Shown here: positions 33,749-42,073 of the stretch, in pieces
Numbering within the stretch: the stretch's first letter is position 1
How the letters are laid out: each line of letters opens with the position of its first letter
Origin: Streptomyces fildesensis
Lineage (GTDB): Bacteria; Actinomycetota; Actinomycetes; Streptomycetales; Streptomycetaceae
Direction of reading: 5' to 3'
DNA: 64,000 bases
Assembly: GCF_016107395.1 (NCBI RefSeq)
Contig: NZ_JAAIKO010000022.1
Span: forward strand, 1 to 64,000
Notes under the pieces: model-generated
What the model was told of the DNA's origin: nothing
The model's database searches: none
The model's input: only the letters and a program-made list of their open reading frames with translations
Position numbers and translations under genes: made by a program

Positions 33749-33810
33749 TGACGTGATCCGGTCCGACGTGACCTGTTGCGGCCTGACGTGATCCGGTCCG
33801 ACGTGACCTG
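33749..33810. repeat. 27-bp direct repeat between fabG-like and acyltransferase genes
   Basis: Two perfect copies beginning TGACGTGATCCGGTCCGACG lie at 33749-33775 and 33784-33810, a 35-bp period. Each itself holds two GACGTGA units. Possible roles are a regulator-binding array, an RNA-processing site in the operon, or a slippage product. Confidence 0.7.
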
Positions 33811-33815
33811 CGGTG

Positions 33816-34523
33816 TCAGTGGCCCATGCCGAGTCCGCCGTCCACCGGCAGCAGGGCCCCCGTGATGTAGCCGGCGGCATCCGACGCGAGGAACGTGACG
33901 GCCGCCGCGACCTCCTCCGGCCGCCCGTAGCGGCCCGCCGGGATCTGGGCGAGCGCCTCCCGGCGGACCTTCTCCGGCAGGTCCGCGTTGATGTCGGTGG
34001 GGATGAAACCGGGCAGTACCACGTTGGCGGTGATCGCCCGGGAGCCCAGCTCGCGCGCGACGGCCCGTGCCAGCCCGCCCAGACCGGCCTTGCTCGCCGC
34101 GTAGTTGGCCTGCCCGGGAGCCCCGCGCACGGCGGCCACCGAGGAGATGAGCACGATCCGTCCCCAGCCGCCGCGCACCATGCCGCGCGCGGCCCGCCGG
34201 GCGACCCGGTAGGCGCCGGTGAGGTTGGTGTCCACGACCCGGGTGAACTGCTCCTCGCGCATCCGCAGCAGCAGGACGTCGTCGATGATCCCGGCGTTGG
34301 AGACCAGTACCTCGACCGGCCCGTGGGCGCGCTCGGCCGCGTCGAAGGCCGCGTCGATCTGCCCGGAGTCGGTCACATCGCACCGCACGGCCAACAGCTT
34401 TCCGTCCGGCGGCGGGGATTCGCGACAGGTCACCGCGACCCGGTCGCCCTGCGCCAGGAAGGCGTTGGCGACCGCCAGACCGATACCGCGATTGCCCCCG
34501 GTGACCAGGACCGACCGGCTCAT
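33816..34523 (-). CDS. FabG-like short-chain 3-oxoacyl-ACP reductase
   Basis: A 235-aa classical SDR. It has the NADP(H) loop TGGNRGIGLAVA, NAGII, catalytic Ser in VLISSVAAVRG, and YAASK with Tyr and Lys. C-terminal GAYITG-like and PVDGGLGMGH complete a normal-length FabG. It probably reduces the beta-ketoacyl-ACP made by the FabF-like enzyme. It lies between the prephenate dehydrogenase and the acyltransferase in the operon. Confidence 0.88.
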   Translation of the reverse strand: MSRSVLVTGGNRGIGLAVANAFLAQGDRVAVTCRESPPPDGKLLAVRCDVTDSGQIDAAFDAAERAHGPVEVLVSNAGIIDDVLLLRMREEQFTRVVDTNLTGAYRVARRAARGMVRGGWGRIVLISSVAAVRGAPGQANYAASKAGLGGLARAVARELGSRAITANVVLPGFIPTDINADLPEKVRREALAQIPAGRYGRPEEVAAAVTFLASDAAGYITGALLPVDGGLGMGH

Positions 34524-34605
34524 CTGCTGTCTCCTCTCCGCTCGTCGTTCATGGCTGGGCGTAGGACGGGACCGGGCTCGGGACGGGACCGCGCGCAGGA
34601 CGCGG

Positions 34606-35502
34606 CTAGGCGTAGGAAGGGACCGCGACCGGTGGCGGCGCGGGGGCCGCGGCCGGCTGGGCCGTCATGATGCGGGCGCGGCCTTCCCCGCCGCGGTCCA
34701 GCAGCCCGGCCAGCGCCCTCGGCGGGGATCCGGGCGGAGCGCCCGCGACCTCCCGCAACTGGACCAGGGCGGCGGTGAGTTCGGTGATCAGCGGCTCCAG
34801 TGCCGCCGCGACCGCACTCGCGTTGCTGCCGAGGATGTCGCTCCACAGTCCGGTCTCGCCCGCGGCGATCCTGGTCGCGTCCCGGATCCCCGCCCCGCAC
34901 AGTTCGACCACTTCCTGCGGAGCCGCGCCCACCGCCGAGGCCAGTGCGCTCGCTACCACGTGCGGCGCGTGCGAGGTCGTCGCGACCGCCCGGTCGTGCT
35001 CGGCGCGGCCCATCACCACCAGCCGCGCCCCGCACGCCTCGACCAGCGCGAGGGCCGCGGACAGTGCGGCTGTCCCGGTGTGCCGGTCCGGGGTGAGCAC
35101 CCAGGGCCGGCCCGTGAAGAGCCCGGCGCGCGCCGCGTACGGTCCCGGCCGCTCGCTCCCCGCCATGGGGTGGCCGCCGACGAAGGCGTCCAGCGCACAG
35201 CCCGCCGCCGTGGCGGCCCGGTGCACGGACTCCTTGGCGCTGGCCACGTCCGTGTAGCAGCGGGCCAGGCCGCGGGACTGCCACTCGCGCAGCACCGGAG
35301 CGACCGCGCCCGGCGGCACCGCGATCACCGCCAGGTCGGCGGGTTCCGGTGGTGCGCCCTCGTACCCCCGGCAGCGTTCCGCGGCCACCGTCTGGGTCAC
35401 CGGGTCACGGTCGATGACATGCACCCGCACCCCGCACCCGTGCAGATCCATACCGATCGAGGTGCCGATCAGCCCGCCGCCCACCACCGCCACCGTTCGC
35501 AT
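34606..35502 (-). CDS. Prephenate dehydrogenase (cluster copy)
   Basis: A 298-aa NAD(P)-dependent TyrA-type enzyme converting prephenate to 4-hydroxyphenylpyruvate. The dinucleotide-binding GGGLIGTSIG is at the N-terminus, and DVASAKE, GGHPMAGSE and TTSHAPHVVASAL are the family's substrate and active-site motifs. No ACT domain follows, so it should escape tyrosine feedback, as the pathway-specific Pdh of glycopeptide clusters is thought to do. It supplies the substrate of the neighbouring 4-hydroxymandelate synthase. Its start is 8 bases from the PhyH gene stop. Confidence 0.9.
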   Translation of the reverse strand: MRTVAVVGGGLIGTSIGMDLHGCGVRVHVIDRDPVTQTVAAERCRGYEGAPPEPADLAVIAVPPGAVAPVLREWQSRGLARCYTDVASAKESVHRAATAAGCALDAFVGGHPMAGSERPGPYAARAGLFTGRPWVLTPDRHTGTAALSAALALVEACGARLVVMGRAEHDRAVATTSHAPHVVASALASAVGAAPQEVVELCGAGIRDATRIAAGETGLWSDILGSNASAVAAALEPLITELTAALVQLREVAGAPPGSPPRALAGLLDRGGEGRARIMTAQPAAAPAPPPVAVPSYA

Positions 35503-35509
35503 CGGCGGC

Positions 35510-36433
35510 TCAGCGTCCCGTGCCGGAACGCCAGACGACCGGGCAGAACGCGGGGTCGGAGTAGTCGGGTTCGCCCGCGGGCGTACGGCGGACGAGGACG
35601 TCGTGGTTGTACTCGACCGGTGAGCCGTCGGACAGCTGGAACGGCCGGTGCTGGTTGGCGCCGTCCTGCAGATGCAGCGAGATCGCCCGGCGCGGCCGGT
35701 CGCTGAGGTTGGGTCCGCTGCCGTGGTACGTCCGGCAGTGGTGGAAGCTCACATGGCCCTTGGGGATCTCCATCGGGACCTTGGTGACCTGGGTGCTGTT
35801 GTACGTGGCGTTCTCGGCCAGCATCCGGTCCAGTTCCGAGCGGTCGCGTTCGGCGAAGTGTCGGGTGGCACTGTCGACGACGGCGGCCTCGCGCCAGCGG
35901 TGGCTCCCGTCGATCATCGTGATGGTGCCCATCCCGGTTCCGCAGTCGTGGAACGGGATGAAGGCGGTGAGCATGCGCTCCGAAGTGCAGGTGGCCCAGT
36001 AGTGCTTGTCGAAGTGCCAGGGCACCAGGTTGGTGCGCTCGTCGGGCCGCGGCGGCTTGTAGATCATCGTGGCCTGGAAGACCCGGATCTCGTCGGCCTC
36101 GGCGAGCCGGGCCGCGACCGCCCCGAGCAGCGGCTTGCGCAGGATCGCCGCGATCCGGTCGTCCTCGTAGTGGATGTAGTCGTTGTGCCGCTGGACCGGC
36201 CCGTCCTCGGGGGTCCAGTACGCCAGCCTGGCCGGCCGGACCGGCAGCGTGCGGTCCCGGTGGCCCGCGTAGTACCGGTCGCTCGCCGAGGTCAGTACGT
36301 CGATCTCGTCGTCGGTGAACAGCTTGCGCGACAGATACCAGCCGCGCTCGGCGTACTGCCGTACTTCGTCGTCCGTCGGCAGCAGTGCCGCTTCCTTGTC
36401 GGTGAGCTTGAATTCCGTCTGTCCCGCGTCCAT
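35510..36433 (-). CDS. Phytanoyl-CoA dioxygenase (PhyH)-family Fe(II)/2-oxoglutarate oxygenase
   Basis: A 307-aa double-stranded beta-helix oxygenase. The facial triad is HxD in WHFDKHYW and the distal His in TYHGSGPN; the 2-oxoglutarate-binding Arg is in RPRRAISLHLQ. The family hydroxylates, halogenates or desaturates small molecules using Fe(II) and 2-oxoglutarate. The absence of a Gly or Ala replacing the Asp argues against a halogenase. It is in the core operon between hmaS and pdh. The substrate could be the phenylglycine unit or the extended chain. Confidence 0.85.
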   Translation of the reverse strand: MDAGQTEFKLTDKEAALLPTDDEVRQYAERGWYLSRKLFTDDEIDVLTSASDRYYAGHRDRTLPVRPARLAYWTPEDGPVQRHNDYIHYEDDRIAAILRKPLLGAVAARLAEADEIRVFQATMIYKPPRPDERTNLVPWHFDKHYWATCTSERMLTAFIPFHDCGTGMGTITMIDGSHRWREAAVVDSATRHFAERDRSELDRMLAENATYNSTQVTKVPMEIPKGHVSFHHCRTYHGSGPNLSDRPRRAISLHLQDGANQHRPFQLSDGSPVEYNHDVLVRRTPAGEPDYSDPAFCPVVWRSGTGR

Positions 36434-36480
36434 GAACTGCCTTCCCCGCTGTCCTGTTCTCCCGCTCGGATCCGCGGCGC

Positions 36481-37551
36481 TCAGACTGCCGCGGCGCTCG
36501 AACCGTCACGTTCCACGGCCTCGTAGAGCGCCCTGATGTTGCCGCTGCCGAAGCTGCGCGCCCCGCGCCGCTCGATGACCTCCATGAAGTAGGTGCGCCG
36601 CACGTGCATGGACTGGGTGAAGATCTGCAGGATCTCGCCCCAGTGGTCCCGGTCGATCAGGACGTTGGTGCGGCGCAGTTCCGCCGCGTCGACCGTGGTG
36701 GCCCCGACCCGTCCCGCGACGCCGTCGTAGTAGCCGTCCGGGGTGGCCAGGAAGCGGGCTCCGCGCTGCTGCAGCCGGTCCACGGCGGTGAAGATGTCCG
36801 GCGCCAGGAAGGCCAGGTGCTGCACTCCGGCGCCGCCGTGCCGGCCGATGAAGTCGTCGATCTGGCCGGGCCTGCGGGTGGTGTCGGGCTCCAGGATCGT
36901 GAAGGTGACGCCGCCCGAAGGGGACTGCACCACCTTGGAGTTCATCGCCTGCTCGCCCACCTCGATGTGCTCCTCGAAGACCTGGGCGAAGCCGAAGGCC
37001 TTCTCGTAGTGGGCGACCGTCCGGTCCAGCTCCCCGGCCGGCACGCACACCGCGACGTGGTCGATCAGCTCGAACAGCGACTCCCCGTCCTCCGGGTCCG
37101 GGGCCAGGGTCTGCATCCGGCCCGGCAGGAACGCGTCCGGGTCGCCGTGCCGTTCCACGAAGCGGTGGACGACATCGCCGAACCCTGCGACCTCGGCGAC
37201 CACCACCCGGGCTCCGGCGTCCGCGTACACGGCCGGCTCCCGCACGGGGGCCGCGCCCTGCTCGACGGCGGCGTGGAACTCGGCCCTGGCGTCATCGGTG
37301 CCGAAGGCGATCACCGCCGCACCGTCGCCGTGCCGGCTGACGTATCCGGCCGCCTCGGCGGTCGCGGTGAGCGCCGAGGTGAGCACGAGGCGGACCCCGC
37401 CCTGGCGCAGCAGCAGCGAGCGGTGCCCGGTGAGGCCGGTCTCCGGGCCGCCCTCGGCGCACAGCCGGAAGCCGAAGGCACCGCAGAGATAGAAGGACGA
37501 CTGCTGGGCGTCGCCCACGAAGAACTCGACGTGGTCAATACCTGCGATCAT
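36481..37551 (-). CDS. hmaS: 4-hydroxymandelate synthase
   Basis: A 356-aa non-haem iron oxygenase of the HPPD family, converting 4-hydroxyphenylpyruvate to 4-hydroxymandelate. Iron ligands are H165 (LIDHVAV), H245 (GVQHLAF) and E324 (YFMEVIE), exactly four residues beyond H161, H241 and E320 as I recall them for A. orientalis HmaS. The segments FGDVVH, EHIEVGEQAMNSKVVQS and the shortened C-terminus ending FGSGNIRALYEAVERDG follow HmaS rather than tyrosine-catabolic HPPD. With hmo, an HpgT-like aminotransferase and pdh it completes a 4-hydroxyphenylglycine pathway. Confidence 0.88.
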   Translation of the reverse strand: MIAGIDHVEFFVGDAQQSSFYLCGAFGFRLCAEGGPETGLTGHRSLLLRQGGVRLVLTSALTATAEAAGYVSRHGDGAAVIAFGTDDARAEFHAAVEQGAAPVREPAVYADAGARVVVAEVAGFGDVVHRFVERHGDPDAFLPGRMQTLAPDPEDGESLFELIDHVAVCVPAGELDRTVAHYEKAFGFAQVFEEHIEVGEQAMNSKVVQSPSGGVTFTILEPDTTRRPGQIDDFIGRHGGAGVQHLAFLAPDIFTAVDRLQQRGARFLATPDGYYDGVAGRVGATTVDAAELRRTNVLIDRDHWGEILQIFTQSMHVRRTYFMEVIERRGARSFGSGNIRALYEAVERDGSSAAAV

Positions 37552-37606
37552 GGGTGTGGATCTCCCTTGGACGGGACGTTCCGGCAGGGCGCGTTCGCGC
37601 GTGCGT

Positions 37607-38113
37607 TCAGGCCGGATCCGGGTCGGTGCGACGCACGGTCGCGCGGAAGCGGCAGACCTCCGAGCCGCTGGTCATGCACTCGCTGCGGCTGTCCTCGACG
37701 GTGAGCCCCATGCCCTCGAACCAGCCGGCCCGCATCTCCAGGCAGGGGCACCGGTAGCTGTCGAAGGACCGGGCGGCCTTGAGCATCTTCAGCGCGAAGT
37801 GCTCGGTGACCACGGTCTCGAAGGTGTCGGGACCAACCGCGTGGTGCTGGTAGTTGGTCATGTCCTCGGGCCACATGACCCGGGGGATCTCCTTGAACCG
37901 GTCGACGAACTCGTCCATCGGCAGCTTCTCGAAGTCGACGTCGTGCCGGGCGGTGTACCAGCGGGCGACGCGGCGGGCCACGAAGAGCATCGCCTCCGCG
38001 TTGATCTCGTTGGCGGCCTCCTGCCCGTACCGCTTCATCACTCCCTGGTACCAGCGGGCGTCGTGCAGCCACCAGAACTTGTGCAGCGGCAGGTCGCCTG
38101 CCCGCTCAGCCAT
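37607..38113 (-). CDS. Small Cys-rich protein (ATC-hydrolase/DUF6125-like)
   Basis: A 168-aa soluble protein. The helical N-terminal half (HKFWWLHDARWYQGVMKRYGQEAANEIN) is followed by a C-terminal domain with Cys residues in RCPCLEM, SECMTSG and EVCRF, bracketing GWFEGMGL. The pattern resembles proteins annotated as L-2-amino-thiazoline-4-carboxylate hydrolase or DUF6125, and could bind a metal or small cluster. Its start overlaps the FabF stop by 8 bases. The function is unknown; conserved occurrence in biosynthetic operons would suggest a tailoring role. Confidence 0.6.
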   Translation of the reverse strand: MAERAGDLPLHKFWWLHDARWYQGVMKRYGQEAANEINAEAMLFVARRVARWYTARHDVDFEKLPMDEFVDRFKEIPRVMWPEDMTNYQHHAVGPDTFETVVTEHFALKMLKAARSFDSYRCPCLEMRAGWFEGMGLTVEDSRSECMTSGSEVCRFRATVRRTDPDPA

Positions 38114-39395
38114 CGCTGCGCGTTCCGTCGGCGAGGCGCCGGCCCCGGGTGGTGGGGGTGCCGATGGCCAGCGAGATGTTGTGGCCGCCGAACCCGAAGG
38201 AGTTGGAGAGCGCCGCCCGCACCTCGGTCCGGTACGCCTTTCCGCGCACGTGGTTGAGCTCGCAGCCCCGGCCGACCTGGTCCAAATTGAACGTCGGCGG
38301 CAGCGTGCCGTGCGCGACGGCCAGCACGGTGGCGGCGGCCTCGAACGCCCCGGAGGCGCCCATCAGATGGCCGGTGACCGACTTGGTGGAGCTGACCGGC
38401 GGGGTCTCGTCGCCGAACACCGCCCGGATCGCCCGCGCCTCGGCGATGTCGCCGAGCCCGGTGCTGGTGGCGTGCGCGTTGACGTAACCGATGTCCTCGG
38501 GCCGCAGCCCGGCCCGCGCGACGGCCTTCCGCATGCAGGCCGCGGCGCCCGAGCCGTCCGGACGGGGCTTGGTCACGTGGTACCCGTCGGTGGTCGCGCC
38601 CCAGCCGATGACGTCGGCGTATCCGGCGGCGCCGCGGGCGTCCGCGTGCTCCGCCCGCTCCAGGATGAACATCGCGGCGCCCTCGCCGAGCACATAGCCG
38701 TTGCGGTCCTGGTCGAACGGCCGGCTCGCCTTCGTCGGGTCGTCGTAACCGTTCGCCAGCGAACGGGCGTTGACGAAGGCGGCCGCGACCGTGGGATGCA
38801 GCGGCGCGTCGGAGCCGCCGCACACCACCACGTCCGCCTCACCCTCGCGGATCAGCCGGAACGCCTCGGCGACGGCCTGGCCGCCGCCCGCACAGGCGGT
38901 GGACAGCAGCAGGCTGTAGCCGCGGATGCCGTACTTGATGGCGATCCGGGCGGCCGACATGTTGGGGATCATCCCCGGGCACAGATACGGGCTGACCGCG
39001 CTGCGGCCGCGCTCGCGGCGCGCCGCGGCCTGCTCCTCGTACGTCCGCAGCGGTCCGCCGGCGGTGGAGGTGATCACCGCGACCCGCTCCGGGTCCGCGT
39101 TCTCGCCGACCCGCAGCCCGGAGTCCGCCATCGCCTGCTCCGCCGCGGCGAGCGCGAGGATCAGGAAGCGGTCGACGCCCGGGTCGATCGGCGGCTTCAG
39201 CACCTCGGCCGGGTCGATGTCGGGTGCCTGTGAGACCACCTCGACCAGGGACTGCTCCCCCAGTTCCGGGGTGGGCCGGGAGAGCTGCGAGCGCCCCTCG
39301 CACAGGGCGTCGAAGGTGTCCACGAGGTCCCGCCCCAGGGAACTGACCACACCGATGCCGGTGACGACCACACCCGATTCCGACCGTACGCTCAT
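38106..39395 (-). CDS. FabF-type beta-ketoacyl-ACP synthase
   Basis: A 429-aa ketosynthase with the full Cys-His-His triad: C168 in STACAGG, H308 in NAHATST and H343 in TGHLMG. It has normal KAS-II length and a VVVTGIGVVSSLG start. It is a free-standing condensing enzyme, with no chain-length-factor partner, so it is not a minimal aromatic PKS. It is translationally coupled (ATGA overlap) to the AMP ligase upstream and to the Cys-rich gene downstream. It probably condenses an aryl-acyl thioester with an alkylmalonyl-ACP provided by the cluster acyltransferase. Confidence 0.92.
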   Translation of the reverse strand: MSVRSESGVVVTGIGVVSSLGRDLVDTFDALCEGRSQLSRPTPELGEQSLVEVVSQAPDIDPAEVLKPPIDPGVDRFLILALAAAEQAMADSGLRVGENADPERVAVITSTAGGPLRTYEEQAAARRERGRSAVSPYLCPGMIPNMSAARIAIKYGIRGYSLLLSTACAGGGQAVAEAFRLIREGEADVVVCGGSDAPLHPTVAAAFVNARSLANGYDDPTKASRPFDQDRNGYVLGEGAAMFILERAEHADARGAAGYADVIGWGATTDGYHVTKPRPDGSGAAACMRKAVARAGLRPEDIGYVNAHATSTGLGDIAEARAIRAVFGDETPPVSSTKSVTGHLMGASGAFEAAATVLAVAHGTLPPTFNLDQVGRGCELNHVRGKAYRTEVRAALSNSFGFGGHNISLAIGTPTTRGRRLADGTRSDG

Positions 39396-41044
39396 ACCGT
39401 CTCAACTCCCTGCTCGATCACGGGCATTGCCTTCGCCTGGCTGTAGCGCTCGCGCAGAATGACCTTGCGGACCTTGCCGGTCGGCCCGTGCGGGATGTCC
39501 TCGTCGTCGACCACCACGACGCTCCGTACGGTGGCCGCGACATGCTCGTCGAGCGCGGCCCGCACCTGCTCGTCCAGATCCCCTGGCGCCTTCGCGCCGG
39601 GGAGGATACTCACCAGCACCTCGGTGGTCACCGCACCGTCCGGGCCCGGCACCGCGATGACGGTGCAGTCGGACACCTCCGGGCAGCGGGCCAGGATCTG
39701 TTCCTCCGACTGCGCGGTGTGCAGATAGCGCCCGCCGGACAGCGCGACCGTGTCCACGACCCGGTCGACGTGGTAGTAGTAGCCGGCCTCGTCCCGGTAG
39801 ACGAGGTCCCCGGTGAGGAAGTAGCCGGCCCTGCGGGTGCGGTAGGTGGTGGCCGAGTCGTTCCAGTACCCCGGCGACACGGTGGGGGCGTTCACGCCCA
39901 GCTCACCGATCCGGCCGGGCGGCAGCGGCTCGCCCAGCTCGTCGAGGACGGCCACCTCGGCGAACGCGTGCGGCTTGCCGATGCACCGGTTGTAGCGGTC
40001 GGTCTCGGCGGTGTGCGTGATGAAGAACATCGAGTGGCCCATCTCGCTGGAGCCCAGGCCGTCCATGAAGGTGGCGCCCTCCTTGCGGGCGATCCCGCCG
40101 CCGCGCTGGGCGACCAGCCGGTGGCCGACCGCGACCAGCTTCCTGATGTGCGCCTCGTGCGCGGCGTCCCCGGTGTTCCACCACATCTGCACGCTGTCCA
40201 GGTCGTACGCGCCCAGGTCCCGGTTGACCAGCTGCGGCCAGGTGGCCGCGAAACCGAAGACGCACGACGGCTTCCAGCGGTCCACCGCTTCCAGGACCTT
40301 CAGACCGTCCTGCTCCGACACGAGCATCAACTCGGTGCCGCTGCACAGCGCCAGCGTCACCGCGATCACCATCGCCGCGTGGTTGGCGGGCAGAGCGCTG
40401 AGCATCCGGTCGATGGTGCGCGGCTTGGGCAGCGAAAGCCGGTGCCGGGAGGCGGCGAACAGACTGGCGTGGGTGGCGATCACCGGCTTGGGCAGCCCGG
40501 TGGTCCCGGAGGAGTGGGTGATGACGGCGGCGTCGGTGGGGTGGAAGCGGTACTGGCCGGGAGCCAGGGCCGGGTCGCCGGTGCCGATCCCGGCGATGTC
40601 ACCGAGCAGCAGGCCGGGGAACTCCCCGTCGCCGAGGCGTTCGCGGTGCGCGGCGTCGGTGAGCAGCGCGCGGGGCGCCACCTTCCCGATGTAGGCGCGG
40701 GCCGTGGTCCCGTCCATGTTCGCGTTGAGCAGCGCCGGGATGGCCCCGATCCTGGTCAGCGCGAGATAGGCGAGCACATGGTCGGCCGCGGTGGAGACGA
40801 ACACCGCGACCGCGTCGCGTGGCTGCACCCCCCACGCGTGCAGCCACGCCGCGCGGGCGGCGACGGCACGCTCCAGGTCGGGCAGCGTCAGCCGCTGCCA
40901 GGCCGGGTGCCCGTCGACCTCGGAGTCGAAGGTCAGCGCCGACTCGGCGGACTCCCCGGCGCGGGCGACCAGGGTGCTGAGCACATTGCCGACGCCCAGC
41001 TCCTGGTCGGCCGCGAGTTGCGCTCGCAATTGTCGGACGGTCAT
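39392..41044 (-). CDS. AMP-dependent acyl-CoA/ACP ligase 1
   Basis: A 550-aa ANL-superfamily adenylating enzyme. Core A3 is ITHSSGTTGLPKPV, A5 GLGSSEMGHS, A7 YFLTGDLVYRD, and the catalytic Lys is in PTGKVRKV. The A8 hinge reads VDRVVDTVALSGG, slightly atypical. The substrate cannot be read confidently; 4-hydroxyphenylglycine, a hydroxybenzoate or a mandelate are candidates from context. Its stop overlaps the FabF start, tying substrate activation to condensation. ATG 41044 follows GGGAG. Confidence 0.88.
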   Translation of the reverse strand: MTVRQLRAQLAADQELGVGNVLSTLVARAGESAESALTFDSEVDGHPAWQRLTLPDLERAVAARAAWLHAWGVQPRDAVAVFVSTAADHVLAYLALTRIGAIPALLNANMDGTTARAYIGKVAPRALLTDAAHRERLGDGEFPGLLLGDIAGIGTGDPALAPGQYRFHPTDAAVITHSSGTTGLPKPVIATHASLFAASRHRLSLPKPRTIDRMLSALPANHAAMVIAVTLALCSGTELMLVSEQDGLKVLEAVDRWKPSCVFGFAATWPQLVNRDLGAYDLDSVQMWWNTGDAAHEAHIRKLVAVGHRLVAQRGGGIARKEGATFMDGLGSSEMGHSMFFITHTAETDRYNRCIGKPHAFAEVAVLDELGEPLPPGRIGELGVNAPTVSPGYWNDSATTYRTRRAGYFLTGDLVYRDEAGYYYHVDRVVDTVALSGGRYLHTAQSEEQILARCPEVSDCTVIAVPGPDGAVTTEVLVSILPGAKAPGDLDEQVRAALDEHVAATVRSVVVVDDEDIPHGPTGKVRKVILRERYSQAKAMPVIEQGVETV

Positions 41045-41148
41045 GTGGCTTTCTCCCTGTGAGGGTCGAACAGGAGGGGCTGGACAGGGTGATAGGGGCT
41101 CTGCGGGGAGCGCCGGCGGGCCGTTCGTGACCGGGCCGGACCGGCGCG

Positions 41149-41400
41149 CTAGGCGGCCTGGAGGCGGCTCGCCGACTCCTCCGCGATCTGATCGATCGTC
41201 ATCATCGCGAAGCGCTCGGACTCGTCCTCGTCGATCTGCACCCCGAAGCGGTCTTCCAACTGCATCACGAGGTCGGCCACGCCCAGGGAGTCGAGGTCGA
41301 TGCCGGCGGGCCCCAGCGAGCTCGACCCGCTGACCGTCTCCGGGTCGTACTTCATCTTGATCAGGGCCGAGATGAGGAACTGGCGAATGTCGTCCTTCAC
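41149..41400 (-). CDS. Acyl carrier protein
   Basis: An 83-aa ACP (from GTG 41400) with phosphopantetheine Ser38 in GIDLDSLGVADL, followed by helix II MQLEDRFGVQIDEDE. It is the only carrier protein in the window and lies beside the PPTase that presumably activates it. An ATG at 41418 would add six residues and would share a CATG with the divergent PPTase start; the GTG is preferred because AGAGG lies upstream. It probably carries the alkylmalonyl extender and/or the growing acyl chain. Confidence 0.88.
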   Translation of the reverse strand: MKDDIRQFLISALIKMKYDPETVSGSSSLGPAGIDLDSLGVADLVMQLEDRFGVQIDEDESERFAMMTIDQIAEESASRLQAA

Positions 41401-41416
41401 TGGTGTACTGCCTCTC

Positions 41417-42073
41417 ATGTCTGCGCGCCCGGCGATGGATCCGAACGCGGTCACTGTGGTGCTGGCCCCGGCCTGCGGGGACCGGCGGGACGCCGCCCGG
41501 CGACTGCTGCTACGGGTCGCGGACGAGCTGCTCGGGGCGCCGGCTGCGGCGCGCATCGAGCGCGACGGACTGGGCCGCCCGTATCTCACCCGGGCGGACG
41601 GGGCGGAACTTCAGGTGAGCATCAGCCACTGCGACGACGTCGTCGCCGTGGCCCTCACCCGGTCCGGACGGATCGGTGTGGATGTGGAGTCGGTACGAAC
41701 GCTGCCAGCCCTACGGCTGGCCGGGCGCTACTTCGACCCTGCCGAGGCACAGTGGCTCGCGGACCGCCCCGCGGCCGGCCGCACCCCCGACTTCCTCCGC
41801 CTGTGGACGGCGAAGGAGGCGCTGGGCAAGGCACTCGGCGTGGGGCTGCGGGGCGGCGGACTGCGGCGGCGGGTGCCGCCGGAGCTGCTGGCGGACGCGG
41901 ACGAGCTGGCGCCGCTGCCGGACGGTCCTGACCTGTCGCTCGCCCTGCCGCCCGCCCCGTACGGCCTGGTCGTGGCGGTGGCGGCGCAGGGATCCCCGGC
42001 CGGAGTGCCTCTGCGGCTCTACGGATCGGGCCACGCGGGGTGCCGGCCCTGGCCCGTTGGCGGCGGCTCATGA
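41417..42073 (+). CDS. Sfp-type 4'-phosphopantetheinyl transferase
   Basis: A 218-aa PPTase. The Mg-binding GVDVE (87-91) and WTAKEALGKAL (about 130-140, K133, E134) are intact, as is the SISHCDD segment. It is longer than AcpS, so Sfp-like with broad carrier-protein scope. It is the only rightward gene in the middle of the leftward operon: divergent from the ACP with nearly abutting starts, and overlapping the end of AMP ligase 2 by six bases tail-to-tail. It loads the cluster ACP. The start is not supported by a strong ribosome site. Confidence 0.88.
   Translation: MSARPAMDPNAVTVVLAPACGDRRDAARRLLLRVADELLGAPAAARIERDGLGRPYLTRADGAELQVSISHCDDVVAVALTRSGRIGVDVESVRTLPALRLAGRYFDPAEAQWLADRPAAGRTPDFLRLWTAKEALGKALGVGLRGGGLRRRVPPELLADADELAPLPDGPDLSLALPPAPYGLVVAVAAQGSPAGVPLRLYGSGHAGCRPWPVGGGS

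Noticed and set aside
35510..36433. Fe(II)/2-oxoglutarate halogenase
   Set aside because: The HxD aspartate is present, so there is no open site for chloride. It reads as an oxygenase.
36481..37551. Catabolic 4-hydroxyphenylpyruvate dioxygenase
   Set aside because: Sequence segments and length follow HmaS, and the neighbours complete a 4-hydroxyphenylglycine route rather than homogentisate degradation.
38106..39395. Minimal aromatic type II PKS ketosynthase-alpha
   Set aside because: No chain-length-factor partner, cyclase or aromatase is nearby. It is a single FabF-type enzyme.
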